Assembly (NCBI RefSeq): GCF_000003815.2
Contig: NC_049983.1
Span: 7,265,413 to 7,329,412, forward strand
DNA from: Branchiostoma floridae
Lineage: Eukaryota > Chordata > Leptocardii > Amphioxiformes > Branchiostomatidae
Direction: 5' to 3'
Length of the DNA: 64,000 nt
In this document: positions 1-11,700 of the stretch, in pieces
Layout: the number at the start of each line of letters is the position of its first letter
Position numbering within the stretch: the first letter of the stretch is position 1
Notes under the pieces: model-generated
Database searches by the model: none
What the model saw: only the letters and a program-made list of their open reading frames with translations
Told to the model about the DNA's origin: nothing
Program-made: the position numbers and the translations under genes

Positions 1-3000
1 GAAGAGAGAGTGCCCTCAGCTGCAGCGCTCCAATGCTGGCCGCCGGTCGGGAAACGATTTCCGGCTGGCTTAACTGGGGGTCAGCCAGCCACTAGCTCCC
101 CACCCCCCACGACCCTTCCCGACCCCTCCCCTGCTAATCCCTTACCCCGCACCCACCCTTCCGTCGGAAGTTTTCACTTTACACCCCAGATACATGGCCA
201 TTCCGTTGACGTACTAATTGATTCGGGCGCAGATGTTTCCCTTATCTCTGCTGACGTGTTGTACAAACTTGGTAATCCCGTGACCCCACCAGAACTTGTT
301 CCGTATGATGGACCTACGCTATCGACTGTTGCTGGGGGCGCGTTAGACATAGTTGGTTGCGTCACACTCCCTCTCACGTGGCAACAACACCAGTTTCCCG
401 CAAAATTCCTGGTCTGTCGTAATACGACCACGCCCATTTTGGTCGGCACTGACTTTCTCCTGGCTTTCGACGCTGAAGTGTCAATGCGCAAGCGCACAAT
501 GACGCTCTGCGGGCCGACCGGCATGGCCTCCATTCCAGTTTTGCGCAAAGCGGCTGGTGCCGTTCGTCGTGTCGTGACCCGACACTCCTACTTAGTACCA
601 GGGCGTTCGGTTCACCTTGTACCAGGCAAAGTGGTAGGAAAGCGCACAGATAACTCCCTTGGTCCCGGCTACGTTAACCCGGCTCTTGCTTCCTTAGGTC
701 GTTTTGGCTTAACAGGGGAGTTGATATCGCATACTCCCGCCAAAAATACCACCAGAGTTTTTGTTGTCAATGAGAATATTGAACCTGTCCTAATCCGTCC
801 CGGTGCTGTAATTGGCCTGTATCACCCGTTTGATAGCCCCACCTCCCGCGGCGTTTCAGTCTGTCCATACACACCGGTTCCGTTCGCGCCCCCTCCCAAC
901 CAATCGCCCGCTAGCATGCCCTCCGCAGCCGCCTCCGGCCCCACACACGCCACCAACCCCAACCCGACCCACGACGTCCGCGCGGAGCTGGAGACATTGT
1001 TTGACCTGTCGTACATCCAAAACCCGTCGCACAGGGAACAGCTCTTGGACCTTTTGGTAGAATATGAAGACATAGTCTCCCGCTCCCCGTACGACATGTC
1101 CACCACACCTGTTCTTACACACTCCATTGACACTGGCGATGCCGCTCCCATTCGCCTTCCCCCGCGGCGTACCTCCCCCCAGGCTAAAGAGCAAATTCGC
1201 CAGGAACTAGACAAACTCGCTTCGCTAGGGTTCATCGAACCATCCAACTCCCCGTGGGGGGCCCCTGTTGTTTTAGTTAAGAAGAAGAATGGCGGCACGA
1301 GAATGTGTGTCGACTACCGCTCGCTAAATTCTGTAACAAAGAAATGCTCGTGGCCGCTCCCCCGAATTGATGACACCCTCGATGCCCTGTCTGGCTCGAA
1401 ATTGTTTTCCACATTGGATATGCGAGCTGGGTACCACCAAATTCCCGTTGCCCCCTCGTCAGTTGAGAAGACTGCATTTTCGACTCCATTTGGGACGTAC
1501 CAATACACAGTTCTCCCGTTTGGATTATGCAATGCCCCATCATCCTTTGCGCGTCTCATGGAGTCGGTCTTAAGGGGTCTACAACCACAGTGCTGTTTGG
1601 CGTATCTTGACGACGATATCGTACATTCTGACGATGACGTCACTATTCATCTCAACTATCTCCGGGCAGTCTTCCAACGTTATCGAGAAGCCCAACTCAA
1701 CCTCAATCCGGAGAAGTGTCGTTTCCTACAAAGACAGGTTGAGTTCTTAGGGCACATTATCTCAGGTGACGGTGTCAGTACCGACCCCTCTAAAACGTCA
1801 GCGGTAGATAACTGGCCCACCCCGCGCTCGGTCCGCGATGTGCAACGTTTTTTAGGTTTGGCGAACTACTACCGACGCTTTGTTCACGGATTCGCCCAGA
1901 TCGCGCGGCCCTTAACGGCCCTCACGAGGAAAGGCGCCAGGTTCAGCTGGTCTGCGGACTGTCAGTCCGCCTTCGACCAACTGAAAGCTGCTCTTGTTTC
2001 CGCCCCGATCCTCGCGTACCCAAACTTTGACCTTCCCTTTATCGTCGACACGGACGCGTCCGACAAAGGGATAGGGGGCGTGCTAAGTCAAGAGCAGCAT
2101 GGGCATGAGCGCGTAATCCTGTATTATAGTCGAGCACTCTCGCCTGCGGAACAACGTTACTGTACTCATCGAAGGGAGATGTTGGCCGCAGTTGAGTTCA
2201 TAACGAAACATGACTGCTATCTGCAGGGCGAAGAACCCTTCCTCCTCCGCACAGACAATAGCGCGGTCCGGTACCAAATTCGCAACAACAATCCGGCCGG
2301 CCAGTCAGCCAGATGGATACTGCGGCTAAGTCCATACAATTTCAATATTGAACATAGGGCCGGTACGCGCCATGGTAACGCAGACGGTGTCAGCCGCATC
2401 CCCTGCGCGCAATGTGGTACTGTCGCCGACGACCTAGACGTAGAAGTCCCCCCCTCCCCCCATTGCGATACTGCCCCCCAGGTTAGCACTGTTCGATCCG
2501 GGATTGCCAATCAGCCTGATCCCCTGTTTTCTACGATCGATTTGGCAGCCAAACAGCGCGAAGACCCCATCCTTGGCCAACTTGTCACAGACAAGGCTCA
2601 GGGCGTGAGACCAGTGGCCACCGGCTGGCAGGCTTTGACACGTGATCAAAAACTCTTGTATGGTGATTGGGATAATCTGATATTCCGGAACGGGGTCCTT
2701 TATCGCCAATACATTAAAGCTGACAACCCCGAACCTGCCATGCAACTCTTGGTCCCCCGTACATTGATCCCCACTGTACTACGTATGGTGCACTCGGATC
2801 CGTTGTGTGGCCATCTGGGGATCGACAAAACGACGGACAGACTAAAACTTTCGTTCCATTGGCCGGGGTTGTCAGCGGATGTCAACGCTTTTGTGGGTGG
2901 GTGTTTGGTATGTCAGAAAACCAAGGGAGGGCAACGTAAGCCCCGAGCCCCCTTATGCCCTAGCGTGGTAGGCTACCCCAATGAGAGAGTTGCTATGGAT

Positions 3001-4758
3001 ATAGTAGGTCCACTGCCAAAGTCCCAACAAGGTTCCAAATACATACTCGTTGCGGTCGACTATTTTACCAAGTTTGTTGAAATTTTCCCCCTAGCCGACG
3101 ACACCGCCCCTTCAGTTGCCAAAAGCTTTTACCAGGGTTGGGTCTGTAGGCACGGGGTCCCTGCATCCCTACACACCGACAGAGGATCCAACTTTCAATC
3201 AATACTGGTCACGGAGCTTTGTAAGTACCTGAAAACCCATAAAACACGGACCACATCGTACCACCCCCAATCTGATGGGTTGGTCGAACGTTTCAACAGG
3301 ACAATGGGCGCTATGCTCAGGGCCTACGTTCGGCAATCTGACCAGCGGGATTGGGACTTCCACCTTCCCGCGGTACAGTTCGCATATAACACAAGTTGTC
3401 AGGCCACAACAGGTTTTTCCCCTTACTTTTTGATGCACGGGCGTGAAGCCCGCCTTCCCGTGCACCTCCTCACAGGGGTGCATTGTGACTCTACCTCCAC
3501 TTCGGAGTTTGTTGCAGCGCTCAACGACAAAATGCCCGCTATTTTCAAATTGGTGCAGCAACACACGGCCCAGAAACAAGCTCGACAGAAAGAACTATTC
3601 GATTCCAAGGTCTATGGACAGCCACATGCTGTGGGTGACCTGGTGCTAGTACGGAATAACGCCGGGAAACCTGGCCTGGCCCGGAAGCTGGCCAACAAGT
3701 TCCATGGCCCGTACGAAGTATTGAGTAGGGTAGGGGACAATGCCTACCGGGTGAAAAACACCCGTGGCCGACGGCAAATTGATGTGGTAAATTTCGAACA
3801 TCTCAAGGCCCTTACTCCACAGATGTTTGATCCTGACTATGACCCCAGGCAAGAGGGTCGCCGTCCGACGCGCAGGCGTCGTAAAGCTAACCACGTGACT
3901 TCTCCCCCTAGGCCACCAATCTCAGAAACCTCACCCACCGACGGCGATGACGAAGAGTCTGACGATGAAGCCCCGAGCGAGGACCCTGTAACCCCCCAAG
4001 GACATAGCTCCGCGGGGTCCCCTCCCTCTTATGTTTCAGATCCGTCCTTATCTGACACCGAACCCAAGCGGCTCCGAGCACCTGTGGCGCAGCGTCGACC
4101 CTCAGCGCCGTCATCCCCTACGCACAACCGGCCACCTGACACAGCACAGACGGCACCCATCCAGTCACCTGGCCCCGACCCATCACGTCCCCAGACACCT
4201 GTTCCAGATCCGACACCGGCACCAGCCCAGACACCTGTTCCACATACGACACCGGCACCAGCCCTGACACCTGTTCCAGATCCGACATCGGCTCCAGATC
4301 CGACACCTGTTCCAACCCCGACACCTGTTCCTGCTCCGACACCTGCTGCGCCACCTACTCCGACACCTGCTCCGACCGACACGACAGCGACAACATCATC
4401 ACCTGTCCTTCCGTCGCCGTTACCGCAACGTACCAACCGGCGTCGTCGTAGACAACCGCGAGACATGAACAATTTTATATGCTTCCCGGACGCTTATACC
4501 TCCAGTGACAGCAACAGTGATACAAATCATGTCCACCCAAATGTATGCCAGGTCACTAATAGTTTAGACGTGGGGCTGACTACACAGTGCCAACCTTCGG
4601 ATAGGTCGTGTCCCGGGGGGGAACAGTTCAGTGAAGGTCCCCCTGCCCGTCCCTTGGAACCCTCAACTTACGACCTCTCGCCAAATAGATGGAATCCGGT
4701 GGCCCATTTCATGACAGCTGTAGTCCGGGCCTTCACCAGCCCACCGAAACCTTTCTAA
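1..4758 (+). CDS. Ty3/Gypsy-type retrotransposon pol polyprotein, 5'-partial
   Basis: The frame is open from the left edge to the stop at 4756-4758, so gag and the true start lie outside; the codon at 10 is GTG and is not taken as a start. Domains in order (residues counted from position 10): aspartic protease with DSGAD at about 71-75; reverse transcriptase with the YLDD catalytic box at about 532-535; RNase H beginning DTDAS near 680; integrase HHCC zinc finger at about 928-972; integrase catalytic core with D, D and E in exact DD35E spacing (HTD near 1058, E near 1094); a GPY/F-like module near 1233. The domain order PR-RT-RH-IN is that of Ty3/Gypsy elements (Metaviridae). After it comes an unusual Pro/Thr-rich tail of about 300 residues with TPVPxPTPAP-like repeats. 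The long uninterrupted frame suggests a young insertion. No env-like frame is seen. Confidence 0.93.
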   Translation, partial: EERVPSAAALQCWPPVGKRFPAGLTGGQPATSSPPPTTLPDPSPANPLPRTHPSVGSFHFTPQIHGHSVDVLIDSGADVSLISADVLYKLGNPVTPPELVPYDGPTLSTVAGGALDIVGCVTLPLTWQQHQFPAKFLVCRNTTTPILVGTDFLLAFDAEVSMRKRTMTLCGPTGMASIPVLRKAAGAVRRVVTRHSYLVPGRSVHLVPGKVVGKRTDNSLGPGYVNPALASLGRFGLTGELISHTPAKNTTRVFVVNENIEPVLIRPGAVIGLYHPFDSPTSRGVSVCPYTPVPFAPPPNQSPASMPSAAASGPTHATNPNPTHDVRAELETLFDLSYIQNPSHREQLLDLLVEYEDIVSRSPYDMSTTPVLTHSIDTGDAAPIRLPPRRTSPQAKEQIRQELDKLASLGFIEPSNSPWGAPVVLVKKKNGGTRMCVDYRSLNSVTKKCSWPLPRIDDTLDALSGSKLFSTLDMRAGYHQIPVAPSSVEKTAFSTPFGTYQYTVLPFGLCNAPSSFARLMESVLRGLQPQCCLAYLDDDIVHSDDDVTIHLNYLRAVFQRYREAQLNLNPEKCRFLQRQVEFLGHIISGDGVSTDPSKTSAVDNWPTPRSVRDVQRFLGLANYYRRFVHGFAQIARPLTALTRKGARFSWSADCQSAFDQLKAALVSAPILAYPNFDLPFIVDTDASDKGIGGVLSQEQHGHERVILYYSRALSPAEQRYCTHRREMLAAVEFITKHDCYLQGEEPFLLRTDNSAVRYQIRNNNPAGQSARWILRLSPYNFNIEHRAGTRHGNADGVSRIPCAQCGTVADDLDVEVPPSPHCDTAPQVSTVRSGIANQPDPLFSTIDLAAKQREDPILGQLVTDKAQGVRPVATGWQALTRDQKLLYGDWDNLIFRNGVLYRQYIKADNPEPAMQLLVPRTLIPTVLRMVHSDPLCGHLGIDKTTDRLKLSFHWPGLSADVNAFVGGCLVCQKTKGGQRKPRAPLCPSVVGYPNERVAMDIVGPLPKSQQGSKYILVAVDYFTKFVEIFPLADDTAPSVAKSFYQGWVCRHGVPASLHTDRGSNFQSILVTELCKYLKTHKTRTTSYHPQSDGLVERFNRTMGAMLRAYVRQSDQRDWDFHLPAVQFAYNTSCQATTGFSPYFLMHGREARLPVHLLTGVHCDSTSTSEFVAALNDKMPAIFKLVQQHTAQKQARQKELFDSKVYGQPHAVGDLVLVRNNAGKPGLARKLANKFHGPYEVLSRVGDNAYRVKNTRGRRQIDVVNFEHLKALTPQMFDPDYDPRQEGRRPTRRRRKANHVTSPPRPPISETSPTDGDDEESDDEAPSEDPVTPQGHSSAGSPPSYVSDPSLSDTEPKRLRAPVAQRRPSAPSSPTHNRPPDTAQTAPIQSPGPDPSRPQTPVPDPTPAPAQTPVPHTTPAPALTPVPDPTSAPDPTPVPTPTPVPAPTPAAPPTPTPAPTDTTATTSSPVLPSPLPQRTNRRRRRQPRDMNNFICFPDAYTSSDSNSDTNHVHPNVCQVTNSLDVGLTTQCQPSDRSCPGGEQFSEGPPARPLEPSTYDLSPNRWNPVAHFMTAVVRAFTSPPKPF

Positions 4759-5777
4759 GAAATTCATGTCAAATTAGGAGTGGAAAATTCTTCGTTCCGT
4801 CGAAGTCCTTCGTGTTCTCTCGTGGTTCGGGCACCCCCCCCCCCCCTCCCCAGGTTCTATGTCCCCAAGAGGAACGGGATTTGACCCTCTGCCTGCCCCG
4901 TCCTCTCTCTCCTTGTCGTGACTCGCCTCACACATAGACGGGCATGGTTAAATCCCCTAAAAAGTTCCGTAGTGACGTGACCGTAGCGGGGTGTCCTTCC
5001 TCCAACCACTTTCGATCGGGTTTCCGTACTTAGGTACTTACGGTTTGGCAAGCTTTTTCCTCCTCCTCGGTTTCGGCTACTGATTGTGTAAATGCGGGCA
5101 GATTTCAGCCTTCTGGCTGTCCTAAAGTGGTCTCCTAAAAAAGCAAACGATTCCACGAAAGCAGATGTAGTAGTTATTAGCAGGGACGAATTGTTAGGGA
5201 TTAAGGTAGTGGGACCGCCTCGTTCTTTTCTCCGTTGGGACCCGTTTTCCCTTCCGAACGCGTTGGCACTCACTAGTCCCCTCCTCGTCTGGCAACCAAG
5301 GACCCGCCAAAGTGCAGTGGGTCCCGAGCAAAAACGCTCTCAAACTGGTTAGACCGGGTTCGACATGATTTATCCTGTCTGTGTGTATTACTCGGGTACA
5401 GAGTCTTGTCTACGTTGATGTGTGTACAAAATGCTTTTGATGATATGATTACTAATGTTCGGAACTTTGATGATGTTACTGTTCAGGAAAGTACTTTGGT
5501 ATTATGGTGCTCCGTTATTCTGATGCTTCGATGACCTTATTGTTTGGGAAATTGTTTTGGTATTGTTTGGTATTTGTTTGGTATCGGTATTTTGGATTTT
5601 GTTGTCATGCCTTCTGTTGCTTTCTATATGTAATGTTGTTTCGAATTCATTCTGTATGGTGCCATGATGTATTTTATGTGATTCTGTATTCAACGAGATT
5701 CTCACCTAAGTGTCAAAGTCGATACAATTGATTTTTTTTTACTTGATTTGTACTTAATGAGATTGCACCGAGCTGTA
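4759..5777. other. Non-coding sequence 3' of the Gypsy-type ORF
   Basis: This stretch should contain the end of the element and perhaps its 3' LTR. I could not place an LTR boundary: no clear polypurine tract precedes a TG start, and the 5' LTR is outside the window. A candidate LTR start is TGTTAGGGATT at about 5191, but this is weak. No convincing gene is seen. Confidence 0.4.
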
Positions 5778-6285
5778 NNNNNNNNNNNNNNNNNNNNNNN
5801 NNNNNNNNNNNNNNNNNNNNNNNNNNNNNNNNNNNNNNNNNNNNNNNNNNNNNNNNNNNNNNNNNNNNNNNNNNNNNNNNNNNNNNNNNNNNNNNNNNNN
5901 NNNNNNNNNNNNNNNNNNNNNNNNNNNNNNNNNNNNNNNNNNNNNNNNNNNNNNNNNNNNNNNNNNNNNNNNNNNNNNNNNNNNNNNNNNNNNNNNNNNN
6001 NNNNNNNNNNNNNNNNNNNNNNNNNNNNNNNNNNNNNNNNNNNNNNNNNNNNNNNNNNNNNNNNNNNNNNNNNNNNNNNNNNNNNNNNNNNNNNNNNNNN
6101 NNNNNNNNNNNNNNNNNNNNNNNNNNNNNNNNNNNNNNNNNNNNNNNNNNNNNNNNNNNNNNNNNNNNNNNNNNNNNNNNNNNNNNNNNNNNNNNNNNNN
6201 NNNNNNNNNNNNNNNNNNNNNNNNNNNNNNNNNNNNNNNNNNNNNNNNNNNNNNNNNNNNNNNNNNNNNNNNNNNNNNNNNNNNN
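5778..6285. other. Assembly gap (508 N)
   Basis: Run of N; open frames reported across it are artefacts. Confidence 1.
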
Positions 6286-6629
6286 GAATCGTCAGAAAAT
6301 GCATATTAAGACGACGGGCCGGACCGCCGCCGCCACCCGGCGGACTGGACGTGCTGATTGTGCAAAATTATGTAACGTTGACGGCTAGAAGAAGCAAGCT
6401 TTATTAAGAAATACAGAAAACAGATTCTTATCACAATCCGAGTAGATTCATATATATTACATTTATGCCAATATATAACAGATTTTTGCACTGAAGTTCG
6501 GTAGGTATCAGCTGTCTTGTTGTGAAAGTATCAGACCCCGCTAAACAAACATGTATTCTGCAATGAAAACAAACATGGCCGCCGGGTGGCGGCGGTCCGG
6601 CCCGTCGTCTCATGCATTTTCTGACGATT
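6286..6629. mobile_element. GC-rich inverted-repeat element (MITE-like)
   Basis: The left arm 6286-6343 and right arm 6579-6629 are inverted copies of each other: both read GTCAGAAAATGCAT followed by ACGACGGGCCGGACCGCC and an ACCCGGCGG end when taken from the outside in. About 235 bp lie between the arms. The left arm starts exactly at the gap, so the target duplication cannot be read. No ORF is present. Confidence 0.7.
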
Positions 6630-6867
6630 TCTTCATTCCAGGGCCATATGTAGATTATTCTGTGGCAAAACATAGCAACCTGTCATGTTTACTCATCAAA
6701 ACATACTGTGTTTCAGTAGATTATACACTCCTTCATGTGTTTTCCGGTGTTTCCCTCTGTTTTCCGGTAAAAAGGCTGACCCGAAAAACGACCTTCACTC
6801 AAAATCAAAACACAATGCAATCTGATATAGCTGTAAGGGGCACTGTGACATCCAGCCGACTCGTTGG

Positions 6868-7425
6868 GACATGTATGCCGAACAACGAACAATAACTGGC
6901 CTTTGTAAGTTCTGTTGGGCATTTGACTAAAATGTTTTGATGTATGAACAAATAAAATTGTAAAATCATGTTTAAGCCACACGGACTTTATTTGTTACTT
7001 CTCGGATGTTTTCAGAAAAAAAAAATAAAAATAATTTTTTCACAAGGTCTGGGACTCTGACATATATGCCGAACAATAACTGGCATGTTTGTAGGTGCTG
7101 TTGGGCATTTGACTAAAATGTTTTGATGTATGAACAAATAAAATTGTAAAATCATGTTTAGGCCACAGCAAAATTATTTGTTGCTTCTCGAATGTTTTCA
7201 GAAAAAAAATAAAATAAAAATTTTCACAAGGTCTGGGACTCTGACATGTATGCCGAACAATAACTGGTATTTGTAGGTGCTGTTAGGCATTTGACTAAAA
7301 TGTTTTGATGTATGAACGAATAAAATTGTAAAATCATGTTTAGGCCACACCGAATTTATTTCTTGCTTCTCGGATTTTTCAGAAAAAAATTGGACCGATA
7401 GGTCGGAAAAAAACAATTTCAAAAG
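6868..7425. repeat. Tandem repeat, about 180 bp x 3
   Basis: Three consecutive copies start near 6868, 7050 and 7230. Each has TATGCCGAACAATAACTGG, then GGGCATTTGACTAAAATG, AATAAAATTGTAAAATCATG and an A-rich end with CACAAGGTCTGGGACT. Divergence between copies is low to moderate. No coding potential is seen. Confidence 0.85.
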
Positions 7426-8580
7426 GTCTGGGGTGAAGATTTATGGCTTACATAACAAAAAAGCCTGAGGAGTTTAATGGCACGTTCTATGCATTTACTT
7501 TGATTTGTTACTTAGTGTTCTGAATACTAGTAAAAGGCATTGTTTTTAGACTTAAGTCTTAAGTCTTCACACCATGTTTCCATGTGGCTGTGCCCAACGG
7601 GCTCACCCACCCACCAACCGTATGCATAAATGTCCCACCTCCATCCAAGATTTCCTTGGGCTACCACAACCACTGTTCTCTGAAAATTTCATGCTATTCC
7701 TGACATGCTGGAGATAGAAGGGTCATTTATCCTGTGAACGAGTTTTTCTGAAAATGCAAGTCCCTATAGTCTTAAAGTCAGTGTTGGAAGTAAAGTGTTA
7801 ACATTTTTCTATAATGTATTCTACCAACAAAGATGAATTTTCATGCTAATAAAACATAACCTTCTTGACAAAGGTAATGACTCAAAGTCACATATCAATG
7901 ACAAAACCTTTTATGTAAAGCATCTTTATTCTGATGGAATAGGTCTCATACATCAGTTCACACTAACTGTTTTCCCTAAAAATAAAGTGAGGAAACTTAT
8001 GCTTTATTTCTGAGTCAATGAGTGTTCTTAATAGAGCTTTAATTTGCTTGATATTGTATCTAGATATTAACATTTTCTTGTTGTCCAGTGTTAAGAAATC
8101 ATTAAATGTCTACTATTCAGATGGTCTTTTCTTCTTCAACATACATGTACTGTATTCCTGACAATCTTGCTGAATGAATACACACTGACATACAGTAGAC
8201 CTTTAAATTCAAGACTGTTGGTATGGTAAAGTTTTATGGTCTACAAAGCAGTTGGAAGATGGAACCTTCGCATACATGTACCTAAAAGCAGATAGAAGGT
8301 GTAAGTATAATTTTTATCCTTCGTGTTACTATATATTCTTCATGGTCTTTCCTTTTCATTTCCAAAAGAGTTTTGTGGTACTGTATTTTTTTTTCTGGTA
8401 CAAAGAATGCTGTGAACACTTATTAAAGAGCAATGAACTACATGTACATGTATGTTTCGACACAACAACAGTACGCTCACCAAATTTAGAACAGACGACT
8501 GCTCGGAAACTTGGCGAGTAACAACTCTTGTTCTGTTGGAACAAAGTTATATCCTTCAGAATATCCATAATGCTTTAATG
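7426..8580. other. Probable COPG 3' UTR and downstream region
   Basis: No ORF or mobile element is recognised. On the minus strand, candidate AATAAA poly(A) signals lie at 7925-7930 and 8003-8008, 770-850 bp downstream of the COPG stop. Which one is used, if either, cannot be told from sequence. Confidence 0.35.
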
Positions 8581-8697
8581 TATCAATACAGATGCTCGTT
8601 CATGCTAGTTGTAAAGTATGTATCAATACAGATAATCGTTCATGCTAGTTGTAAAGTATGTATCAATACAGATGATCGTTCGTGCTAGTTGTAAAGA
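8581..8697. repeat. 40 bp tandem repeat x 3 in the presumed COPG 3' UTR
   Basis: Units start at 8581, 8621 and 8661 with TATCAATACAGATG and end with GCTAGTTGTAAAG. They lie 76-192 bp downstream of the COPG stop codon on its strand, so they would be transcribed in the 3' UTR. Confidence 0.85.
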
Positions 8698-8772
8698 ATT
8701 TTTTTGTGAGTTTCCGAATCCCAAGCCCACCATACATAACAAATATAATCCAAGTTCCATTCAATGTGAACT

Positions 8773-11700
8773 CTACCCTACGCTAGCGGAGATAACTTCT
8801 GCGGCGGTTTCATCCGTGCTGCGGACCGTAATCTGCATGGTGACTCCGTCGTCCACCGCCAGTCGCGCCCGGACCAGGACGTCGTGGCCGCCCCGGTAAA
8901 CTCCAGCGAGGAACAGCGTGTGGGCGCTCTTGTCCGCTGGCACTTTGTCGGACCGCTCGCACGGCTGCATGCCCATGTGGTCCACGATGTTTTTCACCGC
9001 ATCTAATGGGTGGAGGGTCAAATTTGTAAATACATTTTAGCAACACACTTAACTAAAAACATGGAGGAATGCCTGTAAAGTGTAAATTGAACGCAATCAT
9101 GTACATGGGTACATCTTCACATTATACTAAGAAGAAAACACAGCTTTCTTAAAACAAAAACCTGTTTTTACACAGCCATGTAAGACAGTTATGATCTTAA
9201 TTGGATGGGTAGAAGATACAAAGTGGGTAAAATCACCACAAAAAACGCACATGGCCACAAACAAATGGACAAATTTCCTCAAAATTGTTGTGGTTCACCA
9301 TGTTTTACATGGCATCTAGAGGGAAAAATATTGCAATGTATTATGTAGAGCACGCAAAATGCCGCTTAAAAGAAAAAACATTTCTTCAAAACATGCTTAC
9401 TATGTAAGTCCCCAAACTGACGAAAAACAGCTTTATAACAAGTACAAAAGCAAACGTTTAAATGAAAAGAAGCAAAATACTCTTCATTCAGAATTCAATT
9501 GAGTCTTTTCTTTTTTTTGAGAGGAAAACAATGAAAGTAATTGGGAGTATCGATATCAAATCTGAATTTTGCACATCAACATGCGAAGTGAATTCTGAAT
9601 TCTGTCACTTTACACAGCATTATACAATGATTATTTCAACCTTTTTTTCGAGACATTGCAATATTACATATTGTATATGCATTACCAAAATTACCAGGAT
9701 GTGAAAGAAATCTATCAAAAAATAAGCGTACCTTCCAAAGTTTTGACAGTAGACAGTGCGTATGTGTCCTCCATCTGATAGTCCTCCCCGACTTCATCCC
9801 AGGAGGCTGCGAAGTTGGGTTTCAGCACCTTCTGGATGTGATCTGCTATGGTCACCTCCACATCTTCTAACTGTAAAATAGCAAGGAATAATTCTGTAAG
9901 TCATCTTTGCCCCAACAGAACGCCACTTCTGCTGTTCCACAACTTGCAGAATGATATTAATAATAATGGCAACGCATTTGGATGTTGTTATCACTTGTAT
10001 AGATACATGTAGGTACTAGCCTTGAAACGCATTCAGTATACATATGGCTTCCTTATGCCGTGCCCTCCCCACATAAGTTTTCTCTCAGGTAAACATAATG
10101 GAAAAGTAGCAGAACCGAAATCTTATAGCTCTTTTCCTTCACGTCAATTTGTCTGTTTTGTTAGGGAAAAACACTTTTAATACATGATCAAATGTCACAT
10201 TTTTGTGTGGGTGTGTATTATACAAAATCTAATGTAGGTCAATCAATTGTTAACAGTCAAAACAGATAGGCTTTAGATGTCCATGCTCAATTGTAGATAA
10301 TATTATGTTTTACATATCAAACAGTTATGGAATAGTTTTTGACTATGTTCCCTAAGAGTTAATAAGACCACACATTTAATCAGTGCCTCAGAATTCAATC
10401 TGCATTTCAAGAAATACATCAGTTGACTTATGCCCATAAGTGCAACTGTGTCAGTGACAACCACACATTTTGTAATGATCCCCACATACATGTATGTGTG
10501 CATTTGTTCGGTGATATCTACACATGGGTGCACGTTATGATAACATCAACACATTACATGTTTTAGTGACACCTTCACATATGTGCACAATGTTTTGAGA
10601 ACATCCACACGTTTGTGCACAAGATCTAATGACATCCACAAATGGTGTACAAGTTTTGATGACACCAACACACACGTGCACATGATGTACTCACCACATA
10701 CTCGTCTTCATACCCCTCCTCATCAGGTTCTCCTGTGTTTGGGTCGCAGTCCTTCACTAAGAACTTCAGGGTGTTGCTGAATGTTCCAATAACTGTAGGG
10801 AAATTGTGGCATCACATTAGAATCAATACTATTACTTGTTTTATCATATCATAATCATTAAATACAGTACACACCAGGTCTCCCTATCCTTAGTTTTTCG
10901 TACCAAGCATTAGGAATATTGAGGGCTCTGGGGCAAATTTAACTGTGAAATTTTGACCCTCAGAACACTTTTTTGCGAATTCCCAGTGGCAAATGGTGTC
11001 TTTGTTACTTTGCGGATTTTGTGACACTGTTGACGACCTGTTACGGTTAGAAGGGAAGTTGATGAAGAAGTAACAAATGAACATTTCATGCATTCAATAT
11101 CTATGATCAATTTTCAGTACTGACTAGAAGTGTATCACCTACACCAGTACCTACATGTGTACACATCACATTTAACTATTCTTACAAACAAGTTACTGCT
11201 ACAGTAGTAAACACAGTTTTGGATTTACTGTTATCATAAAGTATAGAAATTTACAACTGTTTTGTCAAAGCTAAGTAGAGGAGAGTTGATACTCATTTTT
11301 ATCAAGTATCTACAGTCAAACTTCTAAGTAGCTGAGGCAGTTAATATTGTTTACATTACAGGGCTCAAAATACTGGGTGCATGTGCACCCAGGTGCACCC
11401 AAAATTGTAGCTGTGCACTCAATTATTTTCTGTGGGTGCACAGGGTGCACCCAAATATTACCGGTATCTTATGTTTATGTACATTGTATGTAAAGATATC
11501 AAAGAATACTACTATGTAACATATTCTTGACATCAAAGTGTTAGAAAGATTATAGAAATGTCTGTCATTGTGAAATATCTGTGATAGCTTGTAACTATGT
11601 TTTGTTGTTGTTGTTGTTGTCCCTGCTTAACGTCTATTTCTTCGCTAGACGTGAGCTCCAGGTACTATTTCCATCTAGGTGCTTCTCATGTGGTTGTTGC

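Noticed and set aside
5702-6407. Open frames spanning 5.7-6.4 kb
   Set aside because: They exist only because N runs do not encode stops.
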